Shown here piece by piece: positions 13,051 to 13,293 of a stretch of DNA of 13,293 bases. The position numbers were made by a program, and so were the translations under genes. Source of the stretch: DASRWT01 sp046728035. GTDB lineage: Bacteria > Methylomirabilota > Methylomirabilia > Rokubacteriales > CSP1-6. The notes under the pieces were generated by a model, which was given only the letters and a program-made list of their open reading frames with translations, was not told the DNA's origin and ran no database searches. Where the stretch lies: assembly GCA_046728035.1 (NCBI GenBank), contig JBKPDT010000154.1, positions 1 through 13,293 on the forward strand, written 5' to 3'. How positions within the stretch are numbered: position 1 is the stretch's first letter; each line of letters opens with the position of its first letter.

Positions 13051-13293
13051 ATGGTGACCATTACGGATCTGGAAGCGTTCGGCGACGGCTGGAACCGGCA
13101 CGACGTGGACTACCTCATGACCTTCATGGCGGAGGACTGCGTCTTCGAGACAAGCGCGGGGCCGGAGGCCGCCGGCAAGCGCTATGTCGGGCGCGAGCAA
13201 GTGCGCGAGGCGTTTGCCGGCGTGTTCAAGCGCTTTCCCGACGTGCACTTCGGGAACGCACGCCACTTCGTGTCGGGCGATCGCGGCCTCTCG
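13051..13293 (+). CDS. SnoaL/NTF2-like (nuclear transport factor 2 fold) protein, 5' part
   Basis: Translation from ATG 13051 is open to the window end (81 residues). The first helix reads DLEAFGDGWNRHDVDYLMTFM, followed by AEDCVFETSAGP and YVGREQVREAFAGVFKRFPDVHF. This is the cone-fold N-terminal pattern of SnoaL-like polyketide-cyclase/ketosteroid-isomerase relatives: helix with W-N-x-H-D, strand D-x-V-F, then G-R-E-x-(V/I)-R. Family members are cytoplasmic and often catalyse ring closure or isomerisation, or simply bind small molecules; many have no known role. The full protein would be about 120-150 aa. GGAGG with a 10-base spacer supports the start. The C-terminal half is outside the window. 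Confidence 0.85.
   Translation, partial: MVTITDLEAFGDGWNRHDVDYLMTFMAEDCVFETSAGPEAAGKRYVGREQVREAFAGVFKRFPDVHFGNARHFVSGDRGLS

Noticed and set aside
1..13293. tRNA, rRNA, CRISPR, insertion sequence or prophage signatures
   Set aside because: I looked for cloverleaf ends, regularly spaced repeats, transposase or integrase motifs and terminal repeats and saw none; the only repeated short motif is the 15-bp inverted repeat described above.

Overview
The window is about 13.3 kb of very GC-rich bacterial DNA. It is gene-dense, with short gaps, strong GC preference at third codon positions and AGGAGG-type ribosome binding sites. It encodes an NtrC-type sigma-54 activator, a Tat-type signal and Gram-negative-style enzymes. 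This fits a high-GC soil or groundwater proteobacterium-like lineage or Candidatus Rokubacteria/Methylomirabilota. That placement is an impression from gene content and no marker gene here fixes it. I saw no rRNA, tRNA, CRISPR array, transposase or integrase.

Region 1 (1-4341) is mostly minus-strand metabolism: a truncated beta-lactamase-fold serine hydrolase, then a divergent YCII/DGPF protein (+). The minus-strand run, in order of transcription, is an RmlD-like NAD(P) epimerase/reductase, a VOC/glyoxalase-fold protein, an amidase-signature amidohydrolase and a DoxX-family membrane protein. VOC and amidase are 7 bp apart and probably cotranscribed. Region 2 (4406-6379, +) is a compact three-gene unit: a probably NADP-preferring D-2-hydroxyacid dehydrogenase, an exported protein of unknown function, and a split-barrel flavin/PNPOx-like protein.

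Region 3 (6380-9989) is the most interesting part. A membrane sensor histidine kinase and a sigma-54-activating response regulator form a minus-strand operon. The 306-bp gap upstream of the kinase holds two back-to-back sigma-54 (-24/-12) promoters. One faces the kinase and matches TGGCACG-N4-TTGC exactly. The other faces right towards a 39-aa secreted peptide gene and then a 66-aa basic protein gene. Between the promoters lie four copies of a 15-bp inverted repeat, GTTYCR-N3-YGRAAC, as two pairs, each 50-85 bp upstream of one promoter. A third pair lies just beyond the regulator's stop codon at 6560-6594. I found this motif nowhere else in the window. The simplest reading is an autoregulated sigma-54 two-component system whose main output is a tiny exported peptide. 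A strong hairpin separates the peptide gene from the 66-aa gene.

Region 4 (9976-13293) has a minus-strand transporter/aldo-keto reductase pair whose genes overlap by 11 bp; the reductase carries a twin-arginine-like N-terminus. A TauE/SafE-family permease (+) diverges from the transporter with only 19 bp between start codons. Last is the 5' part of a SnoaL/NTF2-like gene that runs off the right edge.
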